From positions 4,402,001 to 4,466,000 of the forward strand of contig NZ_AP021874.1 of assembly GCF_009688945.1 (NCBI RefSeq): a DNA stretch of 64,000 bases. The letters run 5' to 3'. Positions 1 through 8,076 of the stretch are shown piece after piece (within the stretch, counting starts at the first letter, position 1; each line of letters begins with the position of its first letter). Made by a program: the position numbers and the translations under genes. Source of the DNA: Desulfosarcina alkanivorans. GTDB lineage: Bacteria > Desulfobacterota > Desulfobacteria > Desulfobacterales > Desulfosarcinaceae. The notes beneath the pieces are model-generated. The model was not told where the DNA came from. It ran no database searches and saw only the letters and a program-made list of their open reading frames with translations.

Positions 1-779
1 CCGGAACCCAGCAGGGCCATGGCCGGGGCGATGGTCTCCGTTGCACCAAACTCCTTGAAAATCAAAATGAACGCGACCAGAAGCCCCAGGATGGCGGGGG
101 TCTGGGCAATCGCCTGCCCCAGGAGCATGATGTTGGTGACGGGCGACACCGATGTCGGCTGGCGGGCAATGCCTTCGGAACTGGCCCCGGCCACAATTCC
201 ACCGCCGATACCGGAACCGATGGCACTCAGTCCGGAGGCCAGGCCAGCACCCAGAATGGCGCCCCATGCGGGCCAGAGGGGATGGGTCGCGAAATCGGAA
301 AAAATCAGGATAAAGGAGATGACCAATGCGAAAATCGAAGGGGTCTGGCACACGGCGGACCCGATGAGCATGTTGGTGGTCAGTTTCGCGCTCATCGAAG
401 GCTGCCTGACCAATCCGGTACAGGCGGCACCCGCTGGAAACCCGGCCCCGACACCCGAGCCGATGGCACCAAAACCCATGGCCAGACCGGCCGCAAAAAC
501 AGCGGCAACGGTAACATAGGAACCCGCCGGAATGTTCGAAAACAGCAGAATCATGGCCACAACCAGGGAAAAAATGGAAGCGGATTCCGCAATGGCCTGG
601 CCGACGAGCATGGATTTAAACACATCGCCTGCCAGGGCGGGATTTCGTGATACGGCAGCATTGGCCTGAGCGGCCGTATACCCTTCACCAATGGCGGCGC
701 CGATGGCACCGAATCCGATAGAGAGCCCGCCACCCGTATAGGCCGCCAGCTTGACCCACGTCTGAATGTCTTGTTCCAT
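1..779 (-). CDS. atpE: F-type ATP synthase c subunit, tandem multi-hairpin form (partial, runs off left edge)
   Basis: Rotor-ring subunit of the membrane Fo sector. Reading the minus strand from the ATG at 779 gives 259 open codons with no stop before the window edge. The protein is a tandem array of c-subunit hairpins: hairpin 1 about residues 8-82, hairpin 2 about 88-162, hairpin 3 about 170-243, and a fourth appears to begin near 249. Each has a Gly/Ala-rich helix 1, a polar RNP or RQP loop and a hydrophobic helix 2. Hairpin 1 has Glu32 and Glu65-Ser66, the two-carboxylate ion-site pattern. At the equivalent places hairpin 2 has Ala112 and Gln145-Thr146, and hairpin 3 has Gly193 and Gln226-Thr227, so neither has an acidic residue. 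A usual bacterial c subunit is about 80 residues. It starts 4 bases after the atpB stop. The family assignment is secure; the total length is unknown. Confidence 0.93.
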   Translation of the reverse strand, partial: MEQDIQTWVKLAAYTGGGLSIGFGAIGAAIGEGYTAAQANAAVSRNPALAGDVFKSMLVGQAIAESASIFSLVVAMILLFSNIPAGSYVTVAAVFAAGLAMGFGAIGSGVGAGFPAGAACTGLVRQPSMSAKLTTNMLIGSAVCQTPSIFALVISFILIFSDFATHPLWPAWGAILGAGLASGLSAIGSGIGGGIVAGASSEGIARQPTSVSPVTNIMLLGQAIAQTPAILGLLVAFILIFKEFGATETIAPAMALLGS

Positions 780-782
780 GGA

Positions 783-1457
783 TTACTTTGCCTGTACAGA
801 GATGTAAACTACGGTTAACATGGTAAAAACAAAAGCCTGAATCGCTCCGACAAAAAGACCGAAAAATGCATTCAGAAACGGCGGCAGCAAGATGCTGTAT
901 GTCAGGTAGGAAACCACGAGGATGATGATGGAGCCGCCCATGATATTGCCGAACAGACGAAACGAGATCGACACGATTTTTGCCAGTTCCCCGATCAGGT
1001 TCAATGGCATCATGATGAAAAAGGGTTCGAAATACTCACTGATATAGGCTTTGAACCCCTTGGTTTTAATGCCGACATAATGGGCAATAAAAAACCCCAT
1101 GACACCCAGGCTCAGCGGGGTGTTCAAATCTTTGGTCGGTTCTTCCAGATGGGGAATGATGCCGATCCAGTTACACAGCACCAGAAACATGAACAGGGCG
1201 CAGACCAGCGGTGCGTAGGTTTTGGCCATTTCCCGCCCCAGTGCGTCTTCGGTCAGGTCGTAAAGCTTGGACACGAACAGTTCCCCCATCACCTGCAGGG
1301 AACCGGGAACCATGCCTCTTTTTCGGGCGCTCAGGACGCCGAACAGCAGGATCAGCAGCATCACGATCCAGGTGAAGATGATGGCGTCCAGGTTGAACAC
1401 CATGTTGTGGCCAAACAGAGGAATGATGAGTTGGTGAACTTTGCCTAATTCTTCCAT
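783..1457 (-). CDS. atpB: F-type ATP synthase subunit a
   Basis: Stator channel subunit of Fo, 224 residues, several membrane helices. It forms the two ion half-channels facing the c ring. The essential helix arginine is visible in the segment SISFRLFGNIMGG (near residue 167), and the C-terminal helix contains the usual Gln in GAIQAFVF. Length and order (atpZ-atpI-atpB-atpE) match the separate Fo operon seen in many Desulfobacterota, where the b subunits and F1 genes lie elsewhere. The start MEELGKVHQ is 16 bases after atpI. It must work against an abnormal multi-hairpin rotor encoded by the next gene, so its helix 4-5 residues deserve comparison with standard subunit a. Confidence 0.95.
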   Translation of the reverse strand: MEELGKVHQLIIPLFGHNMVFNLDAIIFTWIVMLLILLFGVLSARKRGMVPGSLQVMGELFVSKLYDLTEDALGREMAKTYAPLVCALFMFLVLCNWIGIIPHLEEPTKDLNTPLSLGVMGFFIAHYVGIKTKGFKAYISEYFEPFFIMMPLNLIGELAKIVSISFRLFGNIMGGSIIILVVSYLTYSILLPPFLNAFFGLFVGAIQAFVFTMLTVVYISVQAK

Positions 1458-1473
1458 CGATTATGCCTTTATT

Positions 1474-1863
1474 TCACTTTCTCCATGAAAACAGAAAATG
1501 ACGTGAAAGATGATCGGCCAGAATAACTGTCTGCACCATAAACAGGCCGGTAACCGTAGCCACCAGGTCGAATCTGGGGAATTTTATTGCCAGGAACAGG
1601 GGAACGGCCATGAATGTATATCTGAAAAGGATATTGCCCAGCGCGGAAAGGGAGGCTTTGGAACGGTCGTGATTGAGCTTCAGATGAAGGGTTTGCGCCA
1701 TCAACACGAAATTGATCGTGCTGAAAAGAGCACCCAGAACCAATCCCCGGCAAACGGCCTTTTGGCCGAAGATCAAAAACACCAGGCCGATGCCGATGGC
1801 CAGGGCCATGGCCTTGGTGCCATAGCTTTTTTGAAGTTCACGAACGGGTGGTGCGGTGGTCAT
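1474..1863 (-). CDS. atpI: ATP synthase assembly protein I (AtpI family)
   Basis: Small membrane protein of 129 residues with about four predicted helices, of the ATP synthase I-chain type (AtpI/AtpR). Family members help assemble the c ring and are normally placed directly before atpB, as here. Its first 26 bases overlap the 3' end of atpZ, which suggests translational coupling. The helix-loop pattern and position carry the assignment; there is no catalytic motif to check. Because the c subunit encoded downstream is a fused multi-hairpin, the assembly role of this protein may be altered, but that is inference. Confidence 0.8.
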   Translation of the reverse strand: MTTAPPVRELQKSYGTKAMALAIGIGLVFLIFGQKAVCRGLVLGALFSTINFVLMAQTLHLKLNHDRSKASLSALGNILFRYTFMAVPLFLAIKFPRFDLVATVTGLFMVQTVILADHLSRHFLFSWRK

Positions 1864-2104
1864 CGGGATCTTCCTCTGGTTTGGGATCCGTCACCTCAAG
1901 AATCTGTCTGTAGCAGACGTTGGCGCCACCGGCGATGCCGAGGAGGATGAAAATCGTGGTGAATACCCCCCGAAATCCCAGCCACTTATCCAAGTAATAC
2001 CCCACAAAGAAACAAAATACGATGCAGCCGGCCATGGTCAGCCCCAGCTGCATGACAATGGTCAGGTTTTCTGCCCAGTCCCTGTTTTTTTTGTAGTTGA
2101 ACAA
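1838..2104 (-). CDS. atpZ: AtpZ/AtpQ-type two-helix ATP synthase accessory protein
   Basis: An 88-residue protein with two membrane helices separated by a short turn (GYYLDKWLGFRG), the pattern of the AtpZ/AtpQ accessory family found at the head of Fo operons. Members are proposed to carry Mg/Ca ions or assist c-ring assembly together with AtpI. The charged tail PKPEEDPDDH is cytoplasmic by inference. It is the first gene of the operon; a possible promoter lies about 190 bases upstream. Assignment rests on size, helix pattern and gene order. Confidence 0.78.
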   Translation of the reverse strand: MFNYKKNRDWAENLTIVMQLGLTMAGCIVFCFFVGYYLDKWLGFRGVFTTIFILLGIAGGANVCYRQILEVTDPKPEEDPDDHRTTRS

Positions 2105-2293
2105 ACAGCGTTTCCGTTTTGATTCATCCGTCTTCTTTTTTCATCCGCCAATGTTTTACGGGGCGGACAGGATCGTGCAAGAATGCATCAGCCACTGAGG
2201 AAAAAAGGGCCTGCCGGCGGCGGCGCACGATGGGACGACATTTGATACGCCGCAGGTATTTTGTATACGACAACAACTTTTAGAATAGCGGCA

Positions 2294-2323
2294 GAAATAA
2301 CAAATACCATTCAGCGTTGTCAA
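2294..2323 (-). promoter_or_regulatory. possible promoter of the atp operon in a 441-base gap
   Basis: The gap 2105-2545 between divergent atpZ and the MBL gene contains no convincing ORF. On the minus strand a perfect -35 hexamer TTGACA (2318-2323) is followed after 18 bases by TATTTC (2294-2299), a weak -10. No other structure was recognised in the gap. Confidence 0.3.
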
Positions 2324-2545
2324 GCCGCTTGATGGGCGTCCACCGTCGTGCAAAGGTATCGGAAAAGATCAAGTTGCGCCGTTCAGCGCCTTTTTTCAAG
2401 GTCGGGCGTCTCGCTTACTTTTTTTCATTGGCGGCCATATTTATTGTTTCGCTCCCGGGGATCTTGCAGTTGTATTCTGTCCGGGTTCGTCATACCATGG
2501 CGGATCCAATCAGCATGAGGAACCGTTCTAAGGATCGGAAACGCC

Positions 2546-3316
2546 ATGGAAAGTCAGATCACCATTTTGGGTTCGGGAACCTGTGTGCCTTCGCTGGTGC
2601 GCAACCCATGTTCGTTGTTGATGCAGACCGGTGGGAAAAATCTGCTTTTCGACTGCGGGCCGGGGACCATGCGGCGCCTGCTCGAAGTCGGCGTCTCCAT
2701 TTTCGAGATCTCCCATCTCTTTCTCAGCCATTTCCACCCGGATCACAGCGGAGAACTGGCATCCTTTCTCTTTGCCTTGAAGTATCCGTCCCCGCCTTCG
2801 CGGCAGCAGCCGCTGACCATCGTGGCCGGGCAGGGATTCCTTTCGTTTTTCGAAAGACTGAAAACGGTGTACGGCGATTGGATAGTACTGCCGGACGACC
2901 TTTTCACGGTGATCGAGCTGGACACCCAAAAAGCCGATAACCACGCGTTTTCAGGCTTTACGGCAACTTCCATGCCTGTTTCCCACCGGCCCGAAAGCCT
3001 GGCGTATCGCATTGTCGACACCAATGGCAAAACGCTGGTCTATTCCGGCGACACCGATGTTTGTGCGGGCTTGACCGCCATCGCCGCCGATGCGGACGTG
3101 ATGGTCTGCGAATCGGCCTTTCCCGATGGCCAGAAAGTCGACGGCCACCTGACCCCTTCGCTGGCCGGAAGCGTTGCCGAGGCCGCCGGGGTCAAGCAGC
3201 TGGTGCTGACCCATTTTTATCCGGCATGCGATAATGCCGATATTGAAAATCAATGCCGAAGCGCCTATAGTGGTTTGGTTGTACTGGCCCGGGACATGAT
3301 GACCTTTACCCTGTGA
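2546..3316 (+). CDS. metallo-beta-lactamase-fold hydrolase, RNase Z-like
   Basis: 256-residue MBL-fold protein. The zinc-binding signature HFHPDH is present (near residues 63-68), with further ligands likely at the His of PVSHRP, the Asp of YSGDTD and the His of LTHFYP. The layout resembles RNase Z/ElaC and related phosphodiesterases, but the exosite arm typical of true tRNase Z is not obvious, so substrate is unknown. It is the first gene of a plus-strand run and is followed closely by the siroheme synthase gene. The start is the ATG of MESQITILGSG. Confidence 0.8.
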   Translation: MESQITILGSGTCVPSLVRNPCSLLMQTGGKNLLFDCGPGTMRRLLEVGVSIFEISHLFLSHFHPDHSGELASFLFALKYPSPPSRQQPLTIVAGQGFLSFFERLKTVYGDWIVLPDDLFTVIELDTQKADNHAFSGFTATSMPVSHRPESLAYRIVDTNGKTLVYSGDTDVCAGLTAIAADADVMVCESAFPDGQKVDGHLTPSLAGSVAEAAGVKQLVLTHFYPACDNADIENQCRSAYSGLVVLARDMMTFTL

Positions 3317-3325
3317 GCGGTGGAC

Positions 3326-4003
3326 ATGCGATACTATCCGGTAAATCTTGATATTCGAAACCGACCCTGCCTGGTGGTCGGCGGCGGGCGGGTCGGCGCC
3401 CGCAAAGTGGCGACCTTGATCCAATGCGGCGCCGTGGTGACGGTGGTCAGCCCCCGGGTAACGACTGCGGTGAAGCAACTGGCCGAAGACGAGGCCATCG
3501 TCCTCGAACAGCGCCCCTATCGATCTTCGGATGGGGAGGGCATGTTTCTGGTCATCGGCGCAACCGATGACGAAACGCTGAACCGCCAGATCAATGCTGA
3601 CGCCGAAGGCCGGCACCAGCTGTGCAACATCGCCGATCGGCCGGAAATCTGCAATTTCATCCTCCCGGCCATTGTCCGGCGCGGCGACTTTGTGATGGCC
3701 GTTTCCACTGCCGGCAAAAGTCCCGCCTTTGCCAAACATATCCGCAAATGTCTCGAGGCCCAATTCGGTCCCGAATATGGCGAACTGCTGGACCTGATGG
3801 GTGCCATCCGTTCCAGGCTGCTGGCCGAGGCCCATGAACCGGAAGCACATAAACCTCTTTTCGAGCAACTCATTTCAGAAAACCTGCTTGATCTGGTCAA
3901 AGATAAAAAGACCGATTCAATTGACCGCTTGCTGGAAAAGGTGCTGGGCCCGGGCTACCGATATGACAGCCTGATGCCATCCGAACCACAGCCCGGGGAG
4001 TAA
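3326..4003 (+). CDS. precorrin-2 dehydrogenase/sirohydrochlorin ferrochelatase (siroheme synthase, Met8-like)
   Basis: About 225 residues, matching the N-terminal CysG/Met8 module without the methyltransferase domain. It oxidises precorrin-2 with NAD and inserts iron to form siroheme, the cofactor of dissimilatory sulfite reductase. The nucleotide-binding loop GGGRVGARK is near the N-terminus, and the conserved stretch NIADRPEICNFILPAIVRRG holds the catalytic region. A GTG six bases upstream (3320) is an alternative start in the same frame; the ATG at 3326 gives the usual MRYYPVNLDI beginning. It lies directly before ccsA and hemA, a tetrapyrrole gene group common in sulfate reducers. Confidence 0.93.
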   Translation: MRYYPVNLDIRNRPCLVVGGGRVGARKVATLIQCGAVVTVVSPRVTTAVKQLAEDEAIVLEQRPYRSSDGEGMFLVIGATDDETLNRQINADAEGRHQLCNIADRPEICNFILPAIVRRGDFVMAVSTAGKSPAFAKHIRKCLEAQFGPEYGELLDLMGAIRSRLLAEAHEPEAHKPLFEQLISENLLDLVKDKKTDSIDRLLEKVLGPGYRYDSLMPSEPQPGE

Positions 4004-4004
4004 A

Positions 4005-4826
4005 ATGGAGCCTGTTTTCATCATCGCGACCATCACCTACATGGTCAGCTGTGCCTGCTATTTCGGCTTTCTTTTTTTCCAGAAAACAACCCTTCAACGT
4101 GCGGCGGCCGGCCTGATGATGGCCGGGTTCGCCCTGCACACGGTTTCACTGGTGGCCTGCGGCATCCGGGCGGGCAATTTCCCGGTCAACAACCTCCACG
4201 AAACCCTGTCGGTCACGGCCTGGGCCATCGCGGCCGTGTTCCTGTCCTTGTTTTTCAAATACAAACTGAAGATACTGGGCATTTATGCCGCCCCGTTGAT
4301 CACGCTCACCATGATTGCGGCCTATCAGATGCCCAAACCGGTGGCCCAGAACCCCCAGCTGTTCAAGAGCTGGTGGCTGGCCGCCCATATCATCACGATT
4401 TTTTTGGGAAATGCCGCCTTTGCCCTGGCCTGTGGCCTGGGCATATTGTACCTGCTCCAGGAAAAGGGGATTAAAAGAAAGACCCGGGGCTTTTTTTTCA
4501 GCCGCCTGCCGTCACTGGACCTGCTGGACACCACCGGATACGCCTGCATTGTTGTCGGTTTTTCCATGATTTCTATTGGCCTGATTACCGGCGTGATTTA
4601 TGCCAAGGCAATCTGGGGGCGGTTCTGGGGATGGGACCCCAAGGAAGTGTGGTCCGCCATCACCTGGCTGCTATACGCGGCCCTGCTGCATGCACGACTG
4701 ACCATCGGATGGCGGGGGAAACGGGCGGCCATCATAGCCATCATCGGATTCGTGGTGCTGCTCTTCACCTTTTTTGGCGTTAATTTTTTACTCGAGGGCC
4801 ACCACGGCACCTTTACGGCCATGTAG
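4005..4826 (+). CDS. ccsA: cytochrome c biogenesis/heme-handling membrane protein CcsA (HemX/CcsB type)
   Basis: 273 residues with about eight membrane helices. The tryptophan-rich heme-handling motif is seen as WGRFWGWDPKEVWSAITWL near residues 204-222, followed by a final helix and the tail EGHHGTF. CcsA proteins present heme for cytochrome c maturation; copies next to hemA are often called HemX and may tune HemA levels. Its ATG follows the siroheme synthase stop by one base, so the pair is probably cotranscribed. Which of the two roles applies cannot be settled from sequence alone. Confidence 0.88.
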   Translation: MEPVFIIATITYMVSCACYFGFLFFQKTTLQRAAAGLMMAGFALHTVSLVACGIRAGNFPVNNLHETLSVTAWAIAAVFLSLFFKYKLKILGIYAAPLITLTMIAAYQMPKPVAQNPQLFKSWWLAAHIITIFLGNAAFALACGLGILYLLQEKGIKRKTRGFFFSRLPSLDLLDTTGYACIVVGFSMISIGLITGVIYAKAIWGRFWGWDPKEVWSAITWLLYAALLHARLTIGWRGKRAAIIAIIGFVVLLFTFFGVNFLLEGHHGTFTAM

Positions 4827-4901
4827 GCGGATGAAAGGATAAACCACGGGGCCTCCCGGCAGTCATTGCAAGCTGCCGCGAGCTGACAGTGGTAATGAAC
4901 T

Positions 4902-6176
4902 ATGCGCGATATTGTACTGCTTGGGCTGAATCACAAAACCGCCTCCGTAGATGTTCGGGAGTGCATCGCCTTTACGGCGGAAGAAACCGATCGGGCACTG
5001 ATGATGCTTCGGGAAAACCCGGCCATCGGCGAATCCGTCCTTTTCTCCACCTGCAACCGGATCGAGCTGCTCATGGCGGTCGACGACCGCAGGGCCGCCG
5101 TCGCCATTGCCAAACAATTCATTGCCGAGTTCAAAAAAATTCCCCTCTCCCGGTTTGAAAGTTCACTCTACCTGTATGAGGGGGACGACGCGGTGCGACA
5201 CGCCTTTCAGGTTGCCGCCAGCCTGGATTCCATGGTGGTCGGCGAGCCCCAGATTCTAGGCCAGATGAAAGAAGCCTATCGCAAGGCCACGTTGGAAAGC
5301 ACCTCCGGGACGATCCTCAACAAACTGCTCCACCGCACCTTTTTCGTGGCCAAAAAAGTACGCACGGAAACGGGTATCGGTGACCACGCGGTGAGCATCA
5401 GCTATGCCGCCATCGAACTGGGGAAAAAGATCTTCGGCGATCTTGAAGGCAAACGGGTCATGCTGATCGGGGCCGGGGAAATGGCCGAGCTGGCCGTGGA
5501 CCATCTGATCCGCAACCGGGCCGGCACCATTACCGTGGCCAACCGCACCTTTGCACGGGGTGTTGAACTGGCCGACCGTTTCCGTGGAAAGGCGATTAAC
5601 TTCGAGGAAATTATCGACGGCATCAAAGACGTGGACATCGTCATCAGTTCCACCGGCGCCACTGAATACGTGCTGCACAAAAATCAGATCAAAGACGCCA
5701 TGAAAAGCCGCCGCAACCGCAGTCTCTTTTTCATCGATATCGCCGTGCCCCGGGACATCGATCCGGGCATCAACCGGATCAGCAACGCCTATGTTTACGA
5801 CATTGACGACCTGAAGGGCATCGTGGATGAAAATGTCGAAGACCGAAACCGGGAGGCCGTTAAAGCCCGGCGCATCATCGATGAAGCCGTAATTGGCTTT
5901 CGCAGGTGGTACGACACCCTGGAGGTGGTGCCGACGATCGTCTCATTGCGCGGCAAAGTGGAAGCCATGGCCAGACAGGAACTGGAAAAGACCCTCGGAT
6001 CGCTGAGCCATCTCTCCGACACCGACAAGCGCGCCATCGAGCGCATGACAAGCGCCCTGGTGAATAAAATCCTCCACGGGCCCACCGATTTTTTGAAAAA
6101 GGACGGCTGCCATGGCAATAAATCGGCGTCCCTGGACCTGACACGAAAACTTTTCAACCTCGAGGAAAATCAATGA
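4902..6176 (+). CDS. hemA: glutamyl-tRNA reductase
   Basis: 424 residues, normal length. It reduces glutamyl-tRNA(Glu) with NADPH to glutamate-1-semialdehyde, the first step of C5-type tetrapyrrole synthesis. The N-terminal HKTASVDVRE and the catalytic cysteine segment STCNRIELL (near residue 50) are clear, followed by the nucleotide-binding region LIGAGEMAELA and a C-terminal helical dimerisation domain. It sits with siroheme synthase and ccsA. The stop codon overlaps the start of fabD by 4 bases (ATGA), which indicates coupling to fatty-acid synthesis. Confidence 0.97.
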   Translation: MRDIVLLGLNHKTASVDVRECIAFTAEETDRALMMLRENPAIGESVLFSTCNRIELLMAVDDRRAAVAIAKQFIAEFKKIPLSRFESSLYLYEGDDAVRHAFQVAASLDSMVVGEPQILGQMKEAYRKATLESTSGTILNKLLHRTFFVAKKVRTETGIGDHAVSISYAAIELGKKIFGDLEGKRVMLIGAGEMAELAVDHLIRNRAGTITVANRTFARGVELADRFRGKAINFEEIIDGIKDVDIVISSTGATEYVLHKNQIKDAMKSRRNRSLFFIDIAVPRDIDPGINRISNAYVYDIDDLKGIVDENVEDRNREAVKARRIIDEAVIGFRRWYDTLEVVPTIVSLRGKVEAMARQELEKTLGSLSHLSDTDKRAIERMTSALVNKILHGPTDFLKKDGCHGNKSASLDLTRKLFNLEENQ

Positions 6177-7111
6177 AAAAAATAGCATTCCTGTTTCCCG
6201 GACAGGGCTCTCAATCAGTGGGTATGGGGCAGGACCTGTTCGACGAATACGACTTTGTCAGGGAAATCTTCGACGCAGCCGACGATATTGCCGGCGCCCA
6301 TATTTCCCGATTCTGCTTCAACGGTCCCATGGAAACCCTGACGCAAACCGTCAACCTCCAGCCGGCGATTACGGCCGTCAACCTGGCCTGCCTGGCAGCC
6401 ATCCAAAACGCCGGCATCAATTGCAGTTTTTCTGCCGGTCACAGCCTTGGAGAATTCAGTGCGCTGGCCTCCGCCGGTGTGGTTTCCATGGCGGACACCC
6501 TCGCCCTGGTATTCAAACGGGGCGAATTGATGCACCGGGAGTCGCTGAAACACAAGGGCGCCATGAGCGCCGTCATTGGATTGGATATCGCGGCGGTGGA
6601 CGCCCTGGTGGAAACCGGACGGCAGACGGGCGTGGTTGCCGTGGCCAATCACAATTCCGAACAGCAGATTGTCATTACCGGCAGCCCGGAAGCGGTGGCG
6701 GCCGTCTCGGAAGCGGCACAGGCACAAGGTGCCCGGGCGATTCCACTGAAGGTCAGCGGGGCCTGGCACAGCGATCTGATAAGAGGGGCCGAAAAGGAAT
6801 TCATCGATTTTCTGGAGACCTTTCAGTTCCGATCACCGGAAAACAGGGTTATCCACAACGTTACGGCTGACCGGTGCGATGACGGAAAAGAAATCCAACG
6901 GCTGATGGCGCTGCAGTTGTGCAGTCCGGTGAAATGGTACGACACCGTTCGTCGTCTGATGGCTGAAGAAGTGGCGGTTTTCGTGGAAGTCGGCCCGAAA
7001 AAGGTGTTGGCCGGCCTGCTCAAAAAAATAATTCCGACGGATTACGACCACCGCATATTCAATGTCAACAACATGAAAACGTTGGAAGCCGTGGCCTCAG
7101 AACTGTCCTGA
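6173..7111 (+). CDS. fabD: malonyl-CoA:ACP transacylase
   Basis: 312 residues, usual FabD length. It transfers malonyl from CoA to acyl carrier protein. The oxyanion loop GQGSQ lies at residues 10-14, the nucleophile Ser91 in GHSLGEF, and the catalytic His about residue 200 in SGAWHSDLI. It is isolated from other fab genes here and coupled by a 4-base overlap to hemA. No oddities are visible. Confidence 0.96.
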   Translation: MKKIAFLFPGQGSQSVGMGQDLFDEYDFVREIFDAADDIAGAHISRFCFNGPMETLTQTVNLQPAITAVNLACLAAIQNAGINCSFSAGHSLGEFSALASAGVVSMADTLALVFKRGELMHRESLKHKGAMSAVIGLDIAAVDALVETGRQTGVVAVANHNSEQQIVITGSPEAVAAVSEAAQAQGARAIPLKVSGAWHSDLIRGAEKEFIDFLETFQFRSPENRVIHNVTADRCDDGKEIQRLMALQLCSPVKWYDTVRRLMAEEVAVFVEVGPKKVLAGLLKKIIPTDYDHRIFNVNNMKTLEAVASELS

Positions 7112-7192
7112 CGGCCCCCACAACCGGCATCGAAAAAACGCAAGGGCCGGCCGGCGTCTCGCGAAACGCCCGTCCCTGGATGTCAGGGCGTA

Positions 7193-7429
7193 TCAATCCT
7201 CAGGCTCGATCCAGACGATGTGCCCCTTGTTGATAAACAGGGTTTTGCCTTTGACGTCCTGATAACTGGCATCCACAATCACCAGAAAAGGACCTTTCTG
7301 CAGGGTCAGCAGATCGGATACCCGCTGGTTGGGTGAAATATTTACACGGCCCTGAACCGTTGAACCGTCTATGGTTTTAATGGTTACCGTCCGGTAATCC
7401 GTTTCGTAGGCAACTTTTGACCCGGCCAT
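7193..7429 (-). CDS. small conserved-looking protein of unknown function
   Basis: 78 residues, beta-rich by eye, starting MAGSKVAYETDYRTVTIKT. The segment GRVNISPNQRVSDLLTLQKGPFLVIVDA resembles the small beta-barrel proteins sometimes listed as DUF6812, but I cannot confirm that. No membrane segment, no cysteines and no catalytic motif. It is a single gene, convergent with fabD and divergent from dksA. It is retained because of its good composition, its position in an otherwise empty interval and its coherent frame. Confidence 0.6.
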   Translation of the reverse strand: MAGSKVAYETDYRTVTIKTIDGSTVQGRVNISPNQRVSDLLTLQKGPFLVIVDASYQDVKGKTLFINKGHIVWIEPED

Positions 7430-7653
7430 GCATTTTTCCCTTCAGTTAACGGTTTCGTGAATATTAATGAATATAAGGGATTTATCGGCAGGACTCAAGA
7501 AAAATATGAGACCTGGCCCTCCGTGTTGGAGAAAAAGCGGGTGCCCCCGTCCGGATATGGCTCGGTTTTAGGGGCAACCATCTAAAATTTTAAGCCAATA
7601 AATCCTTCGGAGTCAGCGTTGACGACACAATAGCTCTTTACATGCCCATATCA

Positions 7654-7682
7654 TTGTGTTAGCTTGCATATTTCGGTAAAAA
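7654..7682 (+). promoter_or_regulatory. possible dksA promoter
   Basis: In the AT-rich gap 7430-7713, TTGTGT (7654-7659) and TAAAAA (7677-7682) are 17 bases apart and lie just ahead of dksA. Both hexamers are imperfect, so this is a weak call. Nothing else is recognised in the gap. Confidence 0.28.
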
Positions 7683-7713
7683 TAGGACACTTCTCTTTTT
7701 GCAGGATTGAGCG

Positions 7714-8076
7714 ATGAACAAAAAAGACTTGAAATTTTTTGAAGAGCTCCTTCACCAGCGGCTGCAGGAATTGCTGAGTCATGCAGGCGAAACCGTTTCC
7801 GGGATGACGGAACAGAAAGAAAATTTTCCAGATCCCACGGACCGGGCTACACTGGAATCAGACCGCAACTTCATGTTGCGAATTCGCGACCGGGAGCACA
7901 AACTGATCAAGAAAGTGAAAAAAGCACTTGATCGGATCGAAAATGGCACCTTCGGTATCTGCGAAAAGTGTGGTGAAGATATTTCCGTTGAACGACTCAA
8001 AGCCCGGCCGGTCACCACCCAGTGCATTGATTGCAAGACCAAAGAGGAGGCTTTTGAAAAAGCCCTTGGCATCTGA
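7714..8076 (+). CDS. dksA: DksA/TraR-type zinc-finger RNA polymerase regulator
   Basis: 120 residues: an N-terminal coiled coil with the acidic tip motif DPTDRA (near 33-38), then a four-cysteine zinc finger of form CEKC-N17-CIDC. DksA family proteins bind the RNA polymerase secondary channel and act with ppGpp. It is somewhat shorter than the E. coli protein, as is common in this phylum. The next gene begins inside its 3' end, with its ribosome binding site in the dksA coding sequence. Confidence 0.9.
   Translation: MNKKDLKFFEELLHQRLQELLSHAGETVSGMTEQKENFPDPTDRATLESDRNFMLRIRDREHKLIKKVKKALDRIENGTFGICEKCGEDISVERLKARPVTTQCIDCKTKEEAFEKALGI

Noticed and set aside
1..519. plus-strand ORF over atpE
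   Set aside because: The minus strand carries the c-subunit hairpins; the plus frame is a shadow.
7928..8053. N-terminal extension of the PHP protein
   Set aside because: It lies wholly inside dksA in another frame; a TTG with a GAGGAGG site fits the family start better.
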